Shown: positions 31,650 through 41,333 of the stretch, piece by piece | Position numbering within the stretch: position 1 is the first letter of the stretch | Layout of the letters: the number at the start of each line of letters is the position of its first letter | Assembly: GCF_015627125.1 (NCBI RefSeq) | Contig: NZ_VTDO01000003.1 | Span: 199,769-263,768 of the forward strand | Direction of reading: 5' to 3' | DNA: 64,000 nt | From: Acinetobacter rathckeae | Lineage (GTDB): Bacteria > Pseudomonadota > Gammaproteobacteria > Pseudomonadales > Moraxellaceae | Translations under genes and position numbers: made by a program | Notes under the pieces: generated by a model | Databases searched by the model: none | Seen by the model: the letters and a program-made list of their open reading frames with translations, nothing else | Told to the model about the DNA's origin: nothing

Positions 31650-33743
31650 ATGTCAATGTTTAATGTGACTCGTAAAGAATTTCAATATGGCCAATACCAA
31701 GTTGTACTAGAAACAGGTCGTGTTGCACGTCAAGCCAATACTGTTTTAGTCACTATGGGTGGCGTAACTGTACTTGTTGCAGTGGTTGCTCAACCGACTG
31801 CAAAAGCAGGAACAGACTTTTTCCCATTGACTGTAAACTATCAAGAAAAACAATATGCAGCAGGTCGTATTCCTGGTGGCTATGGTAAACGTGAAGGCCG
31901 TGCTTCTGAAGCAGAAACACTCATTTCACGTTTAATTGACCGTCCAATTCGCCCATTGTTCCCTGAAGGGTATTACAACGAAGTACAAGTGACTGCAACA
32001 GTTGTATCTTCAGACAAAACCATGGATGCAGACATTGCTGCAATGATTGGTACATCTGCAGCACTTGCTATTGCAGATACCCCATTCCGTGGCCCAATTG
32101 GTGCTGCACGTGTTGGTTTGGTGAATGGTGAATACATCTTAAACCCATCACATGAGCAACTTGCTCAGTCTGATCTTGACCTTGTTGTTGCAGGTACAGA
32201 ATCTGCGGTATTAATGGTTGAATCTGAAGCTAAAGAATTGTCAGAAGACCAAATGCTCGGTGCTGTATTGTTCGGTCATGACGAAATGCAAATTGTAGTA
32301 CAAGCAATTAATGAGTTTGCAGCTGCAGTCGGTACGAAGAAAACTGAGTGGACTGCTCCTACACAAAATGAAGAGCTACGTGCAAAACTGAAAGAAGCAT
32401 TTGAAGCAAAAATTTCAGAAGCATATACCATTGCTGTAAAACAAGATCGTTACGCAGCACTAGGTGCGCTTTATGAGCAAGCAGTGGCGCAGTTCGTTCC
32501 TGAAAATGATGAAAGCGGTATTGCAGATGAGTTAAATGACTTATTTGAAGACCTTAAATACCGTACTGTACGTGACAATATTGTCTCTGGTAAACCGCGT
32601 ATTGATGGCCGTGACAATAAAACTGTTCGTGGTCTAGATGTACAAGTGGGTGTACTAGACCGTGCACACGGTTCAGCATTATTTACTCGTGGTGAAACAC
32701 AAGCACTTGTAACAACGACTTTGGGTAACACGCGTGATGCCTTAATGGTGGACACATTGTCAGGTACAAAAACTGACAACTTTATGTTGCACTATAATTT
32801 CCCTGCATATTCTGTAGGTGAAACAGGTCGTGAAACAGGTCCAAAACGTCGTGAAATTGGTCATGGTCGTTTGGCTCGTCGTGGTGTACAAGCCGTATTG
32901 CCACCGATTGACCGTTTCCCATACGTGATTCGTATTGTATCTGACATTACAGAGTCAAATGGTTCATCATCTATGGCTTCTGTATGTGGTGCATCATTAT
33001 CACTGATGGATGCAGGCGTACCATTAAAAGCACCAGTTGCAGGTATTGCAATGGGGCTAGTGAAAGAAGGCGAGCGTTTTACGGTTCTTTCTGACATCTT
33101 AGGTGATGAAGATCACTTAGGCGATATGGACTTTAAAGTTGCAGGTTCTGAAAACGGGATCACTGCACTGCAAATGGACATTAAAATCGAAGGGATTACC
33201 GAAGAGATTATGGAAGTTGCATTAAATCAAGCCTATGCAGGTCGTATGCATATCTTGAATGAAATGAATAAAGTCATTTCTCGTGCTCGCCCTGAAATTT
33301 CTGCACATGCACCAACATTTGAAGTGATCAGCATTAACCCTGATAAAATCCGTGATGTGATTGGTAAAGGTGGTGCAACCATTCGTCAAATTACTGAAGA
33401 AACGAAAGCAGCCATTGATATTGAAGACAATGGTACAGTGCGTGTATTTGGTGAAACGAAAGCGGCTGCACGTGCAGCGATTGCAAAAATTCAAGCACTG
33501 ACAGCTGAAATTGAACCGGGCACAATTTATCAAGGTAAAGTGATTCGTATTGTAGAGTTTGGTGCATTTGTAAATATTATGCCAGGTACGGATGGCCTAT
33601 TACACATCTCACAAATCTCAAATGAGCGTATTGCAAACGTGACTGACGTATTGACTGAAGGTCAAGAAATTAAAGTACAAGTGCAAGATGTAGACAACCG
33701 TGGTCGTATTAAATTATCTATGAAAGACATCGAACAAGCTTAA
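31650..33743 (+). CDS. pnp: Polyribonucleotide nucleotidyltransferase (PNPase)
   Basis: PNPase is a phosphorolytic 3'-5' exoribonuclease and degradosome partner, active as a trimer. The 697-residue protein has two RNase PH domains (residues about 10-215 and 310-540); the second contains [16 protein letters not shown] and [18 protein letters not shown] with the catalytic-site aspartates. A KH domain ([12 protein letters not shown], about 570) and a C-terminal S1 domain ([28 protein letters not shown]) follow. AGGAA precedes ATG 31650; an in-frame ATG two codons later is also possible. Confidence 0.98.
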   Translation: MSMFNVTRKEFQYGQYQVVLETGRVARQANTVLVTMGGVTVLVAVVAQPTAKAGTDFFPLTVNYQEKQYAAGRIPGGYGKREGRASEAETLISRLIDRPIRPLFPEGYYNEVQVTATVVSSDKTMDADIAAMIGTSAALAIADTPFRGPIGAARVGLVNGEYILNPSHEQLAQSDLDLVVAGTESAVLMVESEAKELSEDQMLGAVLFGHDEMQIVVQAINEFAAAVGTKKTEWTAPTQNEELRAKLKEAFEAKISEAYTIAVKQDRYAALGALYEQAVAQFVPENDESGIADELNDLFEDLKYRTVRDNIVSGKPRIDGRDNKTVRGLDVQVGVLDRAHGSALFTRGETQALVTTTLGNTRDALMVDTLSGTKTDNFMLHYNFPAYSVGETGRETGPKRREIGHGRLARRGVQAVLPPIDRFPYVIRIVSDITESNGSSSMASVCGASLSLMDAGVPLKAPVAGIAMGLVKEGERFTVLSDILGDEDHLGDMDFKVAGSENGITALQMDIKIEGITEEIMEVALNQAYAGRMHILNEMNKVISRARPEISAHAPTFEVISINPDKIRDVIGKGGATIRQITEETKAAIDIEDNGTVRVFGETKAAARAAIAKIQALTAEIEPGTIYQGKVIRIVEFGAFVNIMPGTDGLLHISQISNERIANVTDVLTEGQEIKVQVQDVDNRGRIKLSMKDIEQA

Positions 33744-33758
33744 TTTATGTCTTAAACT

Positions 33759-33788
33759 GAAAAAGCCCGCTTGATGCGGGCTTTTTTT
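33759..33788 (+). terminator. Rho-independent terminator of pnp
   Basis: AAAAAGCCCGC pairs with GCGGGCTTTTTTT across a TTGAT loop, 16 bases after the pnp stop. Confidence 0.92.
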
Positions 33789-33831
33789 CGCTCCACAATA
33801 TGTATATTCCAAAATAAATAAGATTGAATGT

Positions 33832-34923
33832 ATGCAAAGCTACTATTTTTATCGTCACCAAGACACAGGGGTTTTATCTGTATCACAGCATTCTCACCAA
33901 GAACACACTGACTTTATTTGGATTGACTGTCTAAGAGACGATATTGTACATACGGTAGATGTTTGGCAAGAGCAAATAAAAACTCAGACCAATTTGGTGT
34001 TAAATGAATTTCATATTGCAGATATTTTAAATATCGAACACCCTTGTGGTTTTGACACCATGGAAGAGTATGATTTTTTAACGTTTCGTAAAATTATGAC
34101 GCCTGAAGATCAACAAATTTTTGACAGTTTGTCGGGTGAGCAACATCAAAGTGAGTTTGGCTTATTTACCACACCTGTTAATTTTATTATTACAGGGAAG
34201 TACCTGATTACGGTACGAGAGCGTGGCAATAAGTCGATGCAAAATTATTTAGACCGACTTTGTGGATTATTAGAAAAAAACGTGGCTGAACAGCATAAGT
34301 TAAGACGTTTGCCAAGCACACCGTTAAATTTAGCACTGCGTTTACTCAATAGCATGATTGATGATTATTTAGGATTACGTACACCGTTAACGCGTCGGGT
34401 CGAATTTTGGCAAACAGAATTGCTTCAAGGTAAGCACTACTTCAAGCAGTGGCAACAATTGTTGCAAGAAAATATGGCATTTCAGCAAGTGGAAAACTTG
34501 TGTGAAGAGCAAATTGAAACCTTACAAGAGCTGAGAGATGAGGTAGTAGAAAATCACCATCATGCACATGATGCACCATCATCTGTAGACAGTTTAGATT
34601 TAATTTTGGTCAGAATTAATGATTTGGTGAGTCATGTTGAACGAATACAAAAGCATACGTCACGCTTACGCCAATCGATTCAATCGGCTATAGATTTACA
34701 CTTTTCTGCAATCTCAAATCAAACTAATGAAAATATGCGTATTTTAGCCATTATTACAGCCATATTTGCACCGCTGACGTTGCTTACGGGGATTTATGGT
34801 ATGAATTTTGAGTCGATTCCCGGTTTGAAATCACCTGAGGGGTTTTGGGTGATGCTCGTTGCGATGTTGTTAACAACACTTTTACTGACATTTTACTTTT
34901 ACCGTCGCCATTTGGTTGGGTGA
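33832..34923 (+). CDS. CorA-family divalent metal ion transporter
   Basis: 363 residues in the CorA/ZntB fold: a long cytoplasmic alpha/beta and helical N-terminal domain, then two C-terminal transmembrane helices (about 300-322 and 335-357). The GMN signature of the CorA pore is present at the end of TM1 (GIYGMNFES). This supports Mg2+ (or Co2+/Ni2+/Zn2+) transport across the inner membrane as a pentamer. The short positively charged tail after TM2 (YRRHLVG) is typical. It is a single gene after the pnp terminator. Sequence alone does not separate CorA from ZntB activity, so I give no symbol. Confidence 0.9.
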   Translation: MQSYYFYRHQDTGVLSVSQHSHQEHTDFIWIDCLRDDIVHTVDVWQEQIKTQTNLVLNEFHIADILNIEHPCGFDTMEEYDFLTFRKIMTPEDQQIFDSLSGEQHQSEFGLFTTPVNFIITGKYLITVRERGNKSMQNYLDRLCGLLEKNVAEQHKLRRLPSTPLNLALRLLNSMIDDYLGLRTPLTRRVEFWQTELLQGKHYFKQWQQLLQENMAFQQVENLCEEQIETLQELRDEVVENHHHAHDAPSSVDSLDLILVRINDLVSHVERIQKHTSRLRQSIQSAIDLHFSAISNQTNENMRILAIITAIFAPLTLLTGIYGMNFESIPGLKSPEGFWVMLVAMLLTTLLLTFYFYRRHLVG

Positions 34924-34944
34924 GGAGAGAAAAGTGTAGTGGAT

Positions 34945-35061
34945 ATGCTGTCGCAGTCGAATCAGAAAAATATTAATTTATTTGCCATTTTAGGGGTTGA
35001 ACCCATTAAAAAGACCATTAAAGAAGTGGAAAAGATGGCCAAAGGGGTAGGTAAAACATAG
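34945..35061 (+). CDS. Possible small protein of 38 residues
   Basis: A short frame MLSQSNQKNINLFAILGVEP... ending in a lysine-rich amphipathic tail (KKTIKEVEKMAKGVGKT). It lies 21 bases after the CorA-type gene. The codon use looks ordinary for the region, and an alternative GTG start at 34939 would place AGGAG eleven bases upstream. No family is recognised. It is listed as a candidate because it fills most of the gap between corA and the next gene and has a protein-like composition. Confidence 0.4.
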   Translation: MLSQSNQKNINLFAILGVEPIKKTIKEVEKMAKGVGKT

Positions 35062-35093
35062 CATGACCTGCACGCTATGTTTAGGGGCTTAAC

Positions 35094-37277
35094 TTAGTAT
35101 TTCCAGTCTACTCGAACCAATACGCTGGCTGGGCTACCTAAGAAGTTGTTCCCACCGTTGATACGTACACGGTTGTTTTCATAGTAACGTTTGTTGGTAA
35201 TGTTATCGCCAATCACGTTAAATGATAGGTTTTCTGAGTAGCTATAACGAATGTTCGCATTCCAAAGGGTGTAACCTCCTTGGTAAATGTTATACAAACT
35301 ATTGGTATCCGTTTGTGCAGTCACACCTACACCTGCTGACCATTTTTCAAGTGCCCCAGGAAGCTGATATTGTGAATACAATTTAAACATATGCTCAGGG
35401 GTGTGTTTACTAAAGTTTGTACCTGCAGCATAGCTTGAACTTTCAGTTTTTAGATACTTACTTTTATTGTAGGTATAGCCTGCAAAAACTGCTAAGTCGT
35501 TGGTGACTTTACCAGAAACTTCAACATCTACCCCACGGCTACGCACTTTACCTTCAGCGATTGAGAAACTGGTATTGTTTGGATCGGTAATCGCACGATT
35601 TTCTTGTTCAATTTGGAATAAGGCTAAAGAGGTATTTAAGCGACCACCAAACAGCTCAGATTTAACTCCAATTTCATCATTTTTGCCCACGACAGGGTCT
35701 AAAATTTGCCCAGATGAATTACGTGCAGACTGCGGTTTAAAGATCTCGGTGTGGCTAGCATATAGACTAGTATTGTCTGTTAAGTCATAAGTTAGACCAA
35801 TATATGGAATAAACTTATTCTTCTTCACTTCACGGTTTTTAGCATATTCACCATCTGTTTTACCACCAGTAAGGGCATAGTAAGTACTGCCATTCGTAAT
35901 AGACTGTGCGTAGCGACCTGCAAGAGTTAAATGAAAGTCTTGGAGTAAATTAACCCGTGTACCTAAAGTGGCTGCTGTTTGCGTAATATAGTTGGTGTAG
36001 AACCAATTTAAGTTTAAAGCCCCATTCCAATTCGGTGCAGCCACCGATGTTGGGTCAAATGTGGTTACATTATATGATGTTGAGTTTAAAATACGACGCC
36101 ACTCAGATTTTTCATAGGTGCTCACATAGTTTAAGTTCGCAAATACATCATGTGTGGCATTAAATAGGTTGTATTTACCATTTAAAGAGATTTTAGCTGT
36201 CAGTTCATCGCTACTATTGTCATAGTATTGATAGTTATTCATCGCCACTTTTTGGTTGCTACTGGTTAAGCCACTATAGCTTGTTCCTAATTGTCCTAAA
36301 GCACCTACATTTTGTAGTGACTTGTTCCAATTACTATTAATTTGTGCATTTAATATCCAGTCATCATTAAATTTGTGCTCGAGCTCTGCAAAAGCATTAT
36401 ATTTTTCAAAGTCGAGTTTAGACCAACTTGAGCCGAGGTAAGTACTTGCTGGTAAACCAGAATCTACGCCACCTGATGCCATAGGAATACCGAAGTAATC
36501 TGGCACTTCATGTGACTTTTGATACATTGCACCAATGCGTAAAAGTGTTGCAGGGGTGAGGTCAAAGTCTAAAACACCATAAAAGGTTTTGTTGTCTTTT
36601 GAGACATTATTTTTGAAAGAATCACTGTCTGCACCAATGGCAACAAATCGACCACGTACAGTTTTATTTGCATTTAATGGGCCAGAGACATCAAATACAG
36701 AGCGTAAGTTATTCCAACTGCCTGCTTGTAGGTAGCCTTGCATTTGAAAATCTTTGGTTGGGTGCTTACGTACAGCATTAAGTGTACCACCTGGTTCACT
36801 ATATGCCTGTGTCAAACCTGTTGCACCACGCACCACTTCAATATGGTCATAAATATCTAAGTCGGTGAAACTTGAGGAGGTTCTAAGAGGATTTGAGCCT
36901 GAACCTGCCACCGTACTACTCAAACCATCTTCTTCAATTTGGTCAATATAAAAACCACGAGATTGAAAACGGAAGCGACCGCTATCACGAATGACATTAA
37001 TACCAGTAGCTTGTTTCATTGCACTTGTGACAGTGGTTAAGCCTTGGTCTTTAATTTGTTCTTGTGTCACCACAGAAACAGATTGAGGGGTTTCTTTTTG
37101 AGTGAGCTCAAGCCCTGTTGCAGTTTTCATGCTCGAAGACTTGTTTGACTCCGCTTGAATGGTTTCAAGTTGAGTTACATCACTACTAGTATTTTCGGCT
37201 GCAAAACTTTGAATGGAGATTGCAAATAAACTTGCACATAAGGGTTTCAATAAGAAACTTTGACAATAATCTGACAT
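35094..37277 (-). CDS. TonB-dependent siderophore receptor
   Basis: About 727 residues with the start at ATG 37277. The signal peptide ends SFA near residue 27. The plug begins around LTQKETPQSVSVVTQEQIKDQGL, contains a RGFYIDQIEEDGL segment resembling FhuE/FpvA-type receptors, and ends at the GGTLNAVRKHP segment. The C-terminal barrel closes on an aromatic residue (DWKY). The frame extends 20 codons upstream to 37337, but that would swallow the promoter and a Fur-like site at 37323-37341, and the internal start gives a clean signal peptide. The ligand is not identifiable, though resemblance to hydroxamate/pyoverdine-type receptors is my best guess. It is a separate gene from the receptor at 10204. 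Confidence 0.92.
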   Translation of the reverse strand: MSDYCQSFLLKPLCASLFAISIQSFAAENTSSDVTQLETIQAESNKSSSMKTATGLELTQKETPQSVSVVTQEQIKDQGLTTVTSAMKQATGINVIRDSGRFRFQSRGFYIDQIEEDGLSSTVAGSGSNPLRTSSSFTDLDIYDHIEVVRGATGLTQAYSEPGGTLNAVRKHPTKDFQMQGYLQAGSWNNLRSVFDVSGPLNANKTVRGRFVAIGADSDSFKNNVSKDNKTFYGVLDFDLTPATLLRIGAMYQKSHEVPDYFGIPMASGGVDSGLPASTYLGSSWSKLDFEKYNAFAELEHKFNDDWILNAQINSNWNKSLQNVGALGQLGTSYSGLTSSNQKVAMNNYQYYDNSSDELTAKISLNGKYNLFNATHDVFANLNYVSTYEKSEWRRILNSTSYNVTTFDPTSVAAPNWNGALNLNWFYTNYITQTAATLGTRVNLLQDFHLTLAGRYAQSITNGSTYYALTGGKTDGEYAKNREVKKNKFIPYIGLTYDLTDNTSLYASHTEIFKPQSARNSSGQILDPVVGKNDEIGVKSELFGGRLNTSLALFQIEQENRAITDPNNTSFSIAEGKVRSRGVDVEVSGKVTNDLAVFAGYTYNKSKYLKTESSSYAAGTNFSKHTPEHMFKLYSQYQLPGALEKWSAGVGVTAQTDTNSLYNIYQGGYTLWNANIRYSYSENLSFNVIGDNITNKRYYENNRVRINGGNNFLGSPASVLVRVDWKY

Positions 37278-37322
37278 AATTGATAGAAACTGTGAATAAA
37301 TGTAACTATATTTTATCCAAAT

Positions 37323-37341
37323 GAAACTAATTATCAATTAC
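37323..37341 (-). promoter_or_regulatory. Weak Fur-like box upstream of the second TonB receptor
   Basis: The minus-strand sequence GTAATTGATAATTAGTTTC matches the Fur consensus at about 13 of 19 positions, with the second half best. It is 46-64 bases upstream of the preferred start, as expected for promoter overlap. Confidence 0.4.
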
Positions 37342-37563
37342 TTTAACTTATTCGTTTAATGAAAGGTTGTTATAAGAGGTAAAGGCATTAAAAATAAAAT
37401 TTTATAACACAAAAATTTAAACTATTTAAAATTGCTTAAATTTTTGTAATATATCGTGGCTTTTTATTCATGATGGCGTCATATTTTGCTAAGATAATTC
37501 TAAACAAATAAACCAAGTACGATAAATAATGGTGATGTAATATTGATCCCACGAGAGGTAAAA

Positions 37564-38412
37564 ATGCCAGTTAGACTCATCGCTGTAGACATGGATGGTA
37601 CATTTTTAAATGGAGAAAAACAGTACAATAAACAGCGTTTTTTAAGGCAGTTCTCTCAGCTTCAACAGCAGGGTATACATTTTGTTGCAGCCAGTGGTAA
37701 CCAACTTTATACCTTAAAAAACTATTTTTCTGATATTCAAGATCAAATTGCATATGTGTCTGAAAATGGTGCCTTTGTCGTTGATGGCACAACTGAAGTC
37801 AATTTTGCCCACTTTGACCCCCAAGTCGCGAAAGTGATGCTGGCAGATCTGATGGTGGATTATGCTGAAGGTATCATTTTATGTGGTAAAGAGGGTGCGT
37901 ATATTGATGAGCAAACCCCTGCTGAAAACATGCCGAAACTCAATAAGTATTTTAAACGCCTGTTTTGTGTAGAGGATTTACTTCAAGTGGATGACCTCGT
38001 CTGTAAAATTACCATTAATACCAGTAACTACGATTTTGATGAGCTGACGCAGGCCTTAAATCAGAAGTCTTATATTAAAAATGCTCAGGTCAAAATGGTG
38101 TCGAGTGGTTTTGGTTTTATAGATCTCATTGTACCAAAGCAACATAAAGCGTTTGGTTTAAGCTTTTTGCAACAGCGTTGGAATGTGAGTGCAGATGAAA
38201 CGCTTGTTATTGGTGACAATAACAATGACATTGAAATGGTGAAAATGGCCAAATTTGGTCTGGCAATGGATAATGCAATACCTGAGTTAAAACAAGTTGC
38301 AGATTATGTGGTCGGGCATAATGAAAAAGAAGCAGTGCTTGATGTATTAGATGCAGTATTAACCAGTGAAACCGATACTCAGCTAGCGGAGCAGCTTGCC
38401 AAGCTCAATTAA
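37564..38412 (+). CDS. Cof-type HAD-IIB family phosphatase
   Basis: 283 residues in the HAD superfamily, type IIB (Cof/YbjI-like), which dephosphorylates sugar phosphates, flavin or pyridoxal phosphates. Motif I is DMDGTFLNG (nucleophile Asp near residue 9). Motif II is the ASGN in VAASGNQLY. The late lysine is in PKQHKAFGL and motif IV is GDNNNDIEM. The frame opens at a TTG at 37543, but ATG 37564 has AGAGG seven bases upstream and starts directly at the Rossmann strand. The substrate is unknown. It converges on the gene at 38459 with a strong hairpin between. Confidence 0.92.
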   Translation: MPVRLIAVDMDGTFLNGEKQYNKQRFLRQFSQLQQQGIHFVAASGNQLYTLKNYFSDIQDQIAYVSENGAFVVDGTTEVNFAHFDPQVAKVMLADLMVDYAEGIILCGKEGAYIDEQTPAENMPKLNKYFKRLFCVEDLLQVDDLVCKITINTSNYDFDELTQALNQKSYIKNAQVKMVSSGFGFIDLIVPKQHKAFGLSFLQQRWNVSADETLVIGDNNNDIEMVKMAKFGLAMDNAIPELKQVADYVVGHNEKEAVLDVLDAVLTSETDTQLAEQLAKLN

Positions 38413-38419
38413 TTTAGTA

Positions 38420-38450
38420 CACATGGTAGGCAATATTTGCCTACCATGTG
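38420..38450. terminator. Strong hairpin between convergent genes
   Basis: Fourteen-base perfect arms (CACATGGTAGGCAA / TTGCCTACCATGTG) enclose a three-base loop between the converging stops at 38412 and 38459. It lacks a long T-run on either side, so termination efficiency is uncertain, but position supports a shared transcript end. Confidence 0.65.
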
Positions 38451-38458
38451 CATGAGAT

Positions 38459-39217
38459 TTAGAACCACCCTTCAAGAATTTTTTGATATTCTCCAGTTTC
38501 TTTGGCAAGGTGAAGCCATTGATCTACATATAGTTTCCAAGTGATGTCATCAGTTGGGAGCATATATGACTTTTCGCCATACTGTAACGGTTTTTGAGTA
38601 TTGACCGCACATAGGCTTGGGTAGTGCTTTTTCTGATACAGTGCTTCAGAGGCTTCGGTAACCATTACATCCGCTTTTTTATCGACCAATTGTTGGAAAA
38701 TACCCAAGTTATCTTGGCTCAGTGTTAAGTTACTTTCGGGTAAGTACTTCTTCGCAAAGGCTTCATTTGTACCTCCTGCAGGCTCAATCACACGGACAGA
38801 AGGCTTGTTGATTTGTTCAACAGTTTGATATTTCTTTACGTCATTACAGCGTACGAGTGGTACTTTGCCATCGACATCTATACGGTTGGCAAAAAACACT
38901 TGGCGTTGTCTAGTCAGGGTCACGGAAATACCCCCCATAGCAATGTCACATTTTCCTGAAACTAAGTCTGGCGTGAGGGTTTTCCACGTCGATTTTACGT
39001 AGTTAGTTCTCACACCTAAGCTTTTCGCTAAGGACTCTGCCATAGAAATATCAATGCCTTCATATTGGCCATCTGCTTTTAAAAAGCTATATGGTTTGTA
39101 ATCACCTGTGGTGCAAACATCGAGTGTGCCCTTATTAATGACACTTTGTAAGCGGGATTCGGCATGTAGTTGGGTTGTGGCAAAGGCGATGCAACAAAGT
39201 GAAATGATTTTTTTCAT
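38459..39217 (-). CDS. Periplasmic cyclohexadienyl dehydratase-like protein (PheC type)
   Basis: 252 residues with a signal peptide ending LHA near residue 19 and a family 3 solute-binding fold. It resembles Pseudomonas PheC more than transport binding proteins: TTGDYKPYSF near the N-terminus, CDIAMGGISVTLTRQRQ in the middle, PAGGTNEAFAKK, FQQLVDKKADVMVTEASEALY (with the Glu-Ala pair at the PheC active-site position) and YVDQWLHLAKETGEYQKI at the end. PheC converts prephenate or arogenate to phenylpyruvate or phenylalanine in the periplasm. Four cysteines remain in the mature part. No ABC permease genes adjoin it, which supports an enzyme. It is divergent from the phosphatase operon at 39448. 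The family call is from remembered motifs, so a plain amino-acid-binding role remains possible. Confidence 0.72.
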   Translation of the reverse strand: MKKIISLCCIAFATTQLHAESRLQSVINKGTLDVCTTGDYKPYSFLKADGQYEGIDISMAESLAKSLGVRTNYVKSTWKTLTPDLVSGKCDIAMGGISVTLTRQRQVFFANRIDVDGKVPLVRCNDVKKYQTVEQINKPSVRVIEPAGGTNEAFAKKYLPESNLTLSQDNLGIFQQLVDKKADVMVTEASEALYQKKHYPSLCAVNTQKPLQYGEKSYMLPTDDITWKLYVDQWLHLAKETGEYQKILEGWF

Positions 39218-39447
39218 AGAGGTACTCTTGAATGACGTATTGAATAAAATTTAATATGTGCTAGGTGAAAGCAATTTTCAGACCATTAGATTGACGTTAT
39301 TTGACGTATCCGCTGAAATTTTTTGTTAATTCATTTATATATTTTATAAAGTATAAGCATACCTTAATAAATCATCTTTATACTATAAAAGCCTAAATTA
39401 CTAAAAAGTGCTTAGGTCGCTTCTAAGAAATCTGTAGAGCCGATAAT

Positions 39448-40149
39448 ATGCTTTTGATGAATGTTGAACAGTATCGAAAAAACAACTGGAAAATACTTTG
39501 TGATTTCGATGGTACGATTAGTTTGCAAGATACCACAGATGTTTTGCTTGAAACTTTTGCCGATGACGGTTGGCAAGAGATAGAGGAGCTGTGGGAGCAA
39601 GGAAAAATTGGCTCTAAAGAATGTATGCAACGCCAAATTGCACTTTTGAATGTCAGTAAGAAAGACCTAGAAGCTTTTGTACAAAATATAAAAATTGATG
39701 AAAGCTTTATAGAATTTGTGAAGCTCACGAAATATTATGGTATACCTCTGACCATTGTTAGTGATGGTTTAGACCAAGTGATTCGTTATATTTTGGCAAA
39801 ATATAATTTAATGCATGTGCCTGTGATTGCCAATCAACTCCAGCAAGTGAGTGAAAACCGTTGGCAGTTGGCCTTTCCAAATGCCAGTAAAAGTTGTAAT
39901 GCCCAGTCGGGAACGTGTAAGTGTAAAGTGTCTAAACAGCACCAACAATATAAAACCATTTTAATTGGCGATGGACGTTCAGATTTTTGTTTATCTGAGC
40001 GTGCAGATTATGTATATGCCAAAACATCACTGTTAAAACATTGCCAAAAAAATAAAATTAGCCATGTGGCATTTAGTCGTTTTGATGAAATTAGTGCCTC
40101 GCTTGGGCAGTTTGTACAGTTACAGGGGATGACAAAGGTCAGTTTATGA
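39448..40149 (+). CDS. MtnX-like HAD-IB family phosphatase
   Basis: 233 residues. Motif I DFDGTIS (nucleophile Asp 19, Asp 21), motif II SDGLD (about 110), and motif III/IV GDGRSDFCL identify a HAD-IB phosphatase of the MtnX/PSP type. Characterised relatives dephosphorylate methylthiopentenyl or serine phosphates; no methionine-salvage gene is nearby. A CNAQSGTCKCK insert carries three clustered cysteines before motif IV, seen in many MtnX-like proteins. It is the first gene of a four-gene operon; its stop overlaps the next start by four bases (ATGA type). Start ATG 39448, or ATG 39457 three codons in. Confidence 0.85.
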   Translation: MLLMNVEQYRKNNWKILCDFDGTISLQDTTDVLLETFADDGWQEIEELWEQGKIGSKECMQRQIALLNVSKKDLEAFVQNIKIDESFIEFVKLTKYYGIPLTIVSDGLDQVIRYILAKYNLMHVPVIANQLQQVSENRWQLAFPNASKSCNAQSGTCKCKVSKQHQQYKTILIGDGRSDFCLSERADYVYAKTSLLKHCQKNKISHVAFSRFDEISASLGQFVQLQGMTKVSL

Positions 40150-40964
40150 TAGCAGATCACGCTTTTTTACTAGAGGGAAACCGTACAGGAATCTTACTGA
40201 TTCATGGTTTGACAGGTACACCCAATGAAATGCGTGGTCTTGCACGCCGTTTTCATCAAAAAGGCTATACTGTAATGGCACTACAGCTTGCGGGGCATTG
40301 TGGTACTGTTGAGGATTTAGTGAATACCACGTGGCAAGATTGGTACAAAAGTGTCTGTGATGCAGCTGAGCAACTCAAGCAACATGTTGACCATATTTTT
40401 GTGGGAGGGCTTTCTATGGGGGCATTGCTTGCACTGAATTACGCCAGTGAGCATCGTGTGAGTGGTGTAATGAGTTATAGTCCCACATTTAAATATGATG
40501 GCTGGGGTATTCCTTGGTGGTCAAAGTTCGTCGCACCGTGGTTACTTCCATTAAGCTATCACTTAAACTTATTTAGAAAGACCACGTTTGATGAAGCCGA
40601 GCCGTTTGGTATTTATAACGAAAAACTCAGACAACGCATTGTGCACTCTATGCAACATGGCGATAGCAGCGAAGCAGGACTGCCTGGTAATCCATTTCAC
40701 TCATTATATCAATTACAATGTTTGTCTAAAGTGGTGAGAAGTCACTTATCTCGTATTACTGCACCCTGTTTACTCATTCATGCATATGATGATGATGTGG
40801 CACACCGTAGAAATAGCCAACTGATTTATGACCAAGTACAAGGGCCGAAGCAGTTGGTTTGGCTGAAAAAAAGCTATCACATGATTACTATTGATAACGA
40901 TCGTGAGCAAGTGGTGACAGACTCCTTGTCATTTATGGAGCAGTATACGCCAGCCAATGTTTAG
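40146..40964 (+). CDS. Alpha/beta hydrolase (carboxylesterase/monoacylglycerol-lipase-like)
   Basis: 272 residues with an oxyanion-hole motif HGLTGTPNEM (20-29) as in Est30/thermostable carboxylesterases. The nucleophile elbow is GLSMG with Ser 90, and a probable acid sits in AYDDDVAH (about 216) with His 245 in SYHMI. There is no signal peptide, so it is cytoplasmic. It overlaps the upstream phosphatase by four bases and is nine bases from the next gene, so the operon is tight. It could hydrolyse an ester or amide intermediate of the pathway encoded here; the substrate is not predictable. Confidence 0.88.
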   Translation: MIADHAFLLEGNRTGILLIHGLTGTPNEMRGLARRFHQKGYTVMALQLAGHCGTVEDLVNTTWQDWYKSVCDAAEQLKQHVDHIFVGGLSMGALLALNYASEHRVSGVMSYSPTFKYDGWGIPWWSKFVAPWLLPLSYHLNLFRKTTFDEAEPFGIYNEKLRQRIVHSMQHGDSSEAGLPGNPFHSLYQLQCLSKVVRSHLSRITAPCLLIHAYDDDVAHRRNSQLIYDQVQGPKQLVWLKKSYHMITIDNDREQVVTDSLSFMEQYTPANV

Positions 40965-40973
40965 GATATCAAT

Positions 40974-41333
40974 ATGAATGCATTAGTGGTCATGGTTTGG
41001 ATGTTTACCATTGCTGTAGACACTGTCGGGCAGTTGGCCTTCAAAGCTTTGGCGATTAAAGGCTTAGCTTATGAAGGTAAAGCACGTTGGCTCGCTTTTG
41101 CGAAAATGCCCATGCTGTGGCTAGGCATTGCCTGCTATGTGGTTGAGTTTGTGGTCTGGCTTGCGTTTTTGTCGCTAGTACCTTTGTCTGATGGTGTGAT
41201 GCTTGGTTGCATTAATATTGTTGTGATTATGATTGCAGGGCGACTGTTTTTTAAAGAACAACTGACCAAAGAGCGGTTGATTGGCGTGTTATTCATTAGT
41301 GCAGGGGTTGCAGTGATTGGGTTAGGCTTATGA
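40974..41333 (+). CDS. SMR/EamA-like small membrane transporter, subunit 1
   Basis: 119 residues with four predicted transmembrane helices in the size range of small multidrug resistance proteins. It starts with a conserved-looking acidic residue in TM1 (TIAVDTVGQLAFK), though the canonical SMR glutamate is not evident. It overlaps the next similar-sized gene by four bases. Two adjacent, unequal SMR-like genes usually encode a heterodimeric exporter, as with MdtIJ (spermidine) or EbrAB. Export of this cluster's product is a reasonable inference. Confidence 0.78.
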   Translation: MNALVVMVWMFTIAVDTVGQLAFKALAIKGLAYEGKARWLAFAKMPMLWLGIACYVVEFVVWLAFLSLVPLSDGVMLGCINIVVIMIAGRLFFKEQLTKERLIGVLFISAGVAVIGLGL

